The notes beneath the pieces were generated by a model. The model was not told the DNA's origin. It worked only from the letters and a program-made list of their open reading frames with translations, and made no database searches. Source: Phycisphaerales bacterium (GTDB lineage Bacteria; Planctomycetota; Phycisphaerae; Phycisphaerales; UBA1924). From it: a stretch of DNA of 6,120 nucleotides. Positions 5,411 to 6,120 of this stretch are shown here, one piece after another (the stretch's first letter is position 1; each line of letters opens with the position of its first letter). Location of the stretch: NCBI GenBank assembly GCA_030680655.1, contig JAUXUZ010000498.1, forward strand, positions 1 to 6,120, in the 5' to 3' direction. The position numbers were made by a program, and so were the translations under genes.

Positions 5411-5470
5411 TCATCCGGCCTCGCAAAGCCTCGACCACCTTCTCCCGCGAGGAGCGGGAGAAGGAGGGCC
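5411..5470. terminator. Strong hairpin between the convergent M28 and dnaA genes, resembling a dispersed intergenic repeat
   Basis: CCTTCTCCCGC (5438-5448) and GCGGGAGAAGG (5454-5464) form a perfect 11-bp stem with a 5-base loop. Upstream lies ACCCTCATCCGGCCTCGCAA, with a small GGC/GCC stem. The combination 'CCCTCATCCG…CACCTTCTCCCGC…GCGGGAGAAGG' resembles a dispersed intergenic repeat type I know from many GC-rich genomes. Its position between two stop codons fits a bidirectional terminator. No T-run is present on either strand. Confidence 0.6.
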
Positions 5471-5473
5471 CAC

Positions 5474-6120
5474 TCAGGTGCGCCCACCGCGGAGGCGTGA
5501 TTCGAGCGACTGGACCTGCTGGCCGAACTCGCTGTCGGTGGTGCAGCGGAGCTGGACGATCTTGACCGCGTGCATGACGGTGGTGTGGTCGCGTCCGCCG
5601 AAGTAGCCGCCGATCTCTTCGAGGCTGAAGCGGGTGTTGCGGCGCGCCAGGTACATGCACAGCTGGCGCGGGAGGGCGACTGAGCGCTGGCGGCGCTTGC
5701 TCTGCATGTCGACCATCTTGACGCCGAAGAAGTCGGCGACGGCCTCGATGATGGTGGGGATCTGGACCGTGGGCTCTTCGTTGGTCGGCGGCTCACCCAG
5801 GGCGGCCTTGACCAGGTCGAGGTCGATCTCGCGCTTGTCCATCGTCGCCATCATCTGCAGCTTGATGACGGCGCCCTCGAGCTCGCGGATGTTGGTGTCG
5901 ATGCGCTGGGCGATGCGCTGGGCCACGGGCTCGGTGAGCTCGAAGCCGCGGAGGCGCGCCTTGTTCTTGAGGATCTGCACGCGCGTCTCGAAGTCGGGCG
6001 GGCTGATCTCGGTGACCAGGCCCCACTTGAAGCGCGAGACGAGGCGCTCCTCGAGGTCGGGGATCTCCTCGGGGGGCGCATCGCTGCTGAGGACGATCTG
6101 CTTGTGGCTCTGGTAGAGGC
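5474..6120 (-). CDS. dnaA: Chromosomal replication initiator DnaA, C-terminal half (cut by the window edge)
   Basis: DnaA is the AAA+ initiator that binds DnaA boxes and melts oriC. The last 214 residues are visible; the family is usually about 450, so roughly half lies beyond 6120. Reading leftward from 6118: sensor 1 (QIVLSSD, visible residues 7-13), box VII with the arginine finger (ERLVSRFKWG, R29), the EISPPDFETRV linker (37-47), and sensor 2 (NIRELEGAV, R78). Domain IV carries the basic-loop SKRRQRSVALPRQ and the DnaA signature IGGYFGGRDHTTVMHA (169-184). All key residues are present. The ORF continues intact past a GTG at 5980, which is internal Val and not the start. Downstream is a convergent peptidase instead of dnaN. 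The promoter and any autoregulatory DnaA boxes are outside the window. Confidence 0.97.
   Translation of the reverse strand, partial: LYQSHKQIVLSSDAPPEEIPDLEERLVSRFKWGLVTEISPPDFETRVQILKNKARLRGFELTEPVAQRIAQRIDTNIRELEGAVIKLQMMATMDKREIDLDLVKAALGEPPTNEEPTVQIPTIIEAVADFFGVKMVDMQSKRRQRSVALPRQLCMYLARRNTRFSLEEIGGYFGGRDHTTVMHAVKIVQLRCTTDSEFGQQVQSLESRLRGGRT

Noticed and set aside
5793..6081. Extra leftward ORFs inside dnaA
   Set aside because: They are out-of-frame Arg/Ala/Ser-rich readings of the conserved dnaA sequence.
1..6120. tRNA, rRNA, riboswitch, insertion sequence or toxin-antitoxin genes
   Set aside because: I saw no cloverleaf with a GTTC-type T-loop, no transposase motifs or IS-length terminal repeats, and no small paired ORFs with such motifs.

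Overview
The window is a GC-rich bacterial chromosome segment, most likely from a planctomycete and probably near the Phycisphaerae. The phylum is inferred from three things. First, there is a two-repeat dockerin-like 'DNNDFVVFIDYFF…GC' domain. Second, there is a membrane protein with the C-x2-C…C-P-E-C zinc ribbon common in that phylum. Third, there are short intergenic palindromes that read 'QVSNLP' when translated. Nothing here is phage, a transposase, CRISPR or an RNA gene.

Layout. Positions 25-2793 hold a rightward run of four genes: tatC (twin-arginine translocase core subunit), tadA (tRNA adenosine deaminase, overlapping tatC by GTGA), a zinc-ribbon/three-helix membrane protein, and a 94-codon dockerin-like ORF that overlaps its predecessor by GTGA. 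A perfect 9-bp hairpin at 2847-2872 probably ends this unit. A leftward gene (2929-3933) encodes an exported protein of unknown function. It is divergent from a rightward membrane-anchored M28 zinc peptidase (4301-5383). The 367-bp gap between them carries three copies of a 21-nt palindrome and one separate operator-like palindrome. The peptidase converges on the 3' half of dnaA, which runs leftward and leaves the window at its right edge. An 11-bp perfect hairpin sits between the two stop codons.

How the genes relate. tatC and tadA are housekeeping genes that appear translationally coupled, but their functions are unrelated. The membrane protein, dockerin-like ORF, exported protein and peptidase are all envelope or export-type products, but nothing shows that they form one pathway. 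I do not see a convincing new multi-gene system. The points most worth a second look are the roughly 67-residue insert in TatC, the dockerin-like domain with no passenger or signal peptide, the palindrome family in the divergent promoter region, and a switch from C-rich to G-rich on the + strand close to dnaA.
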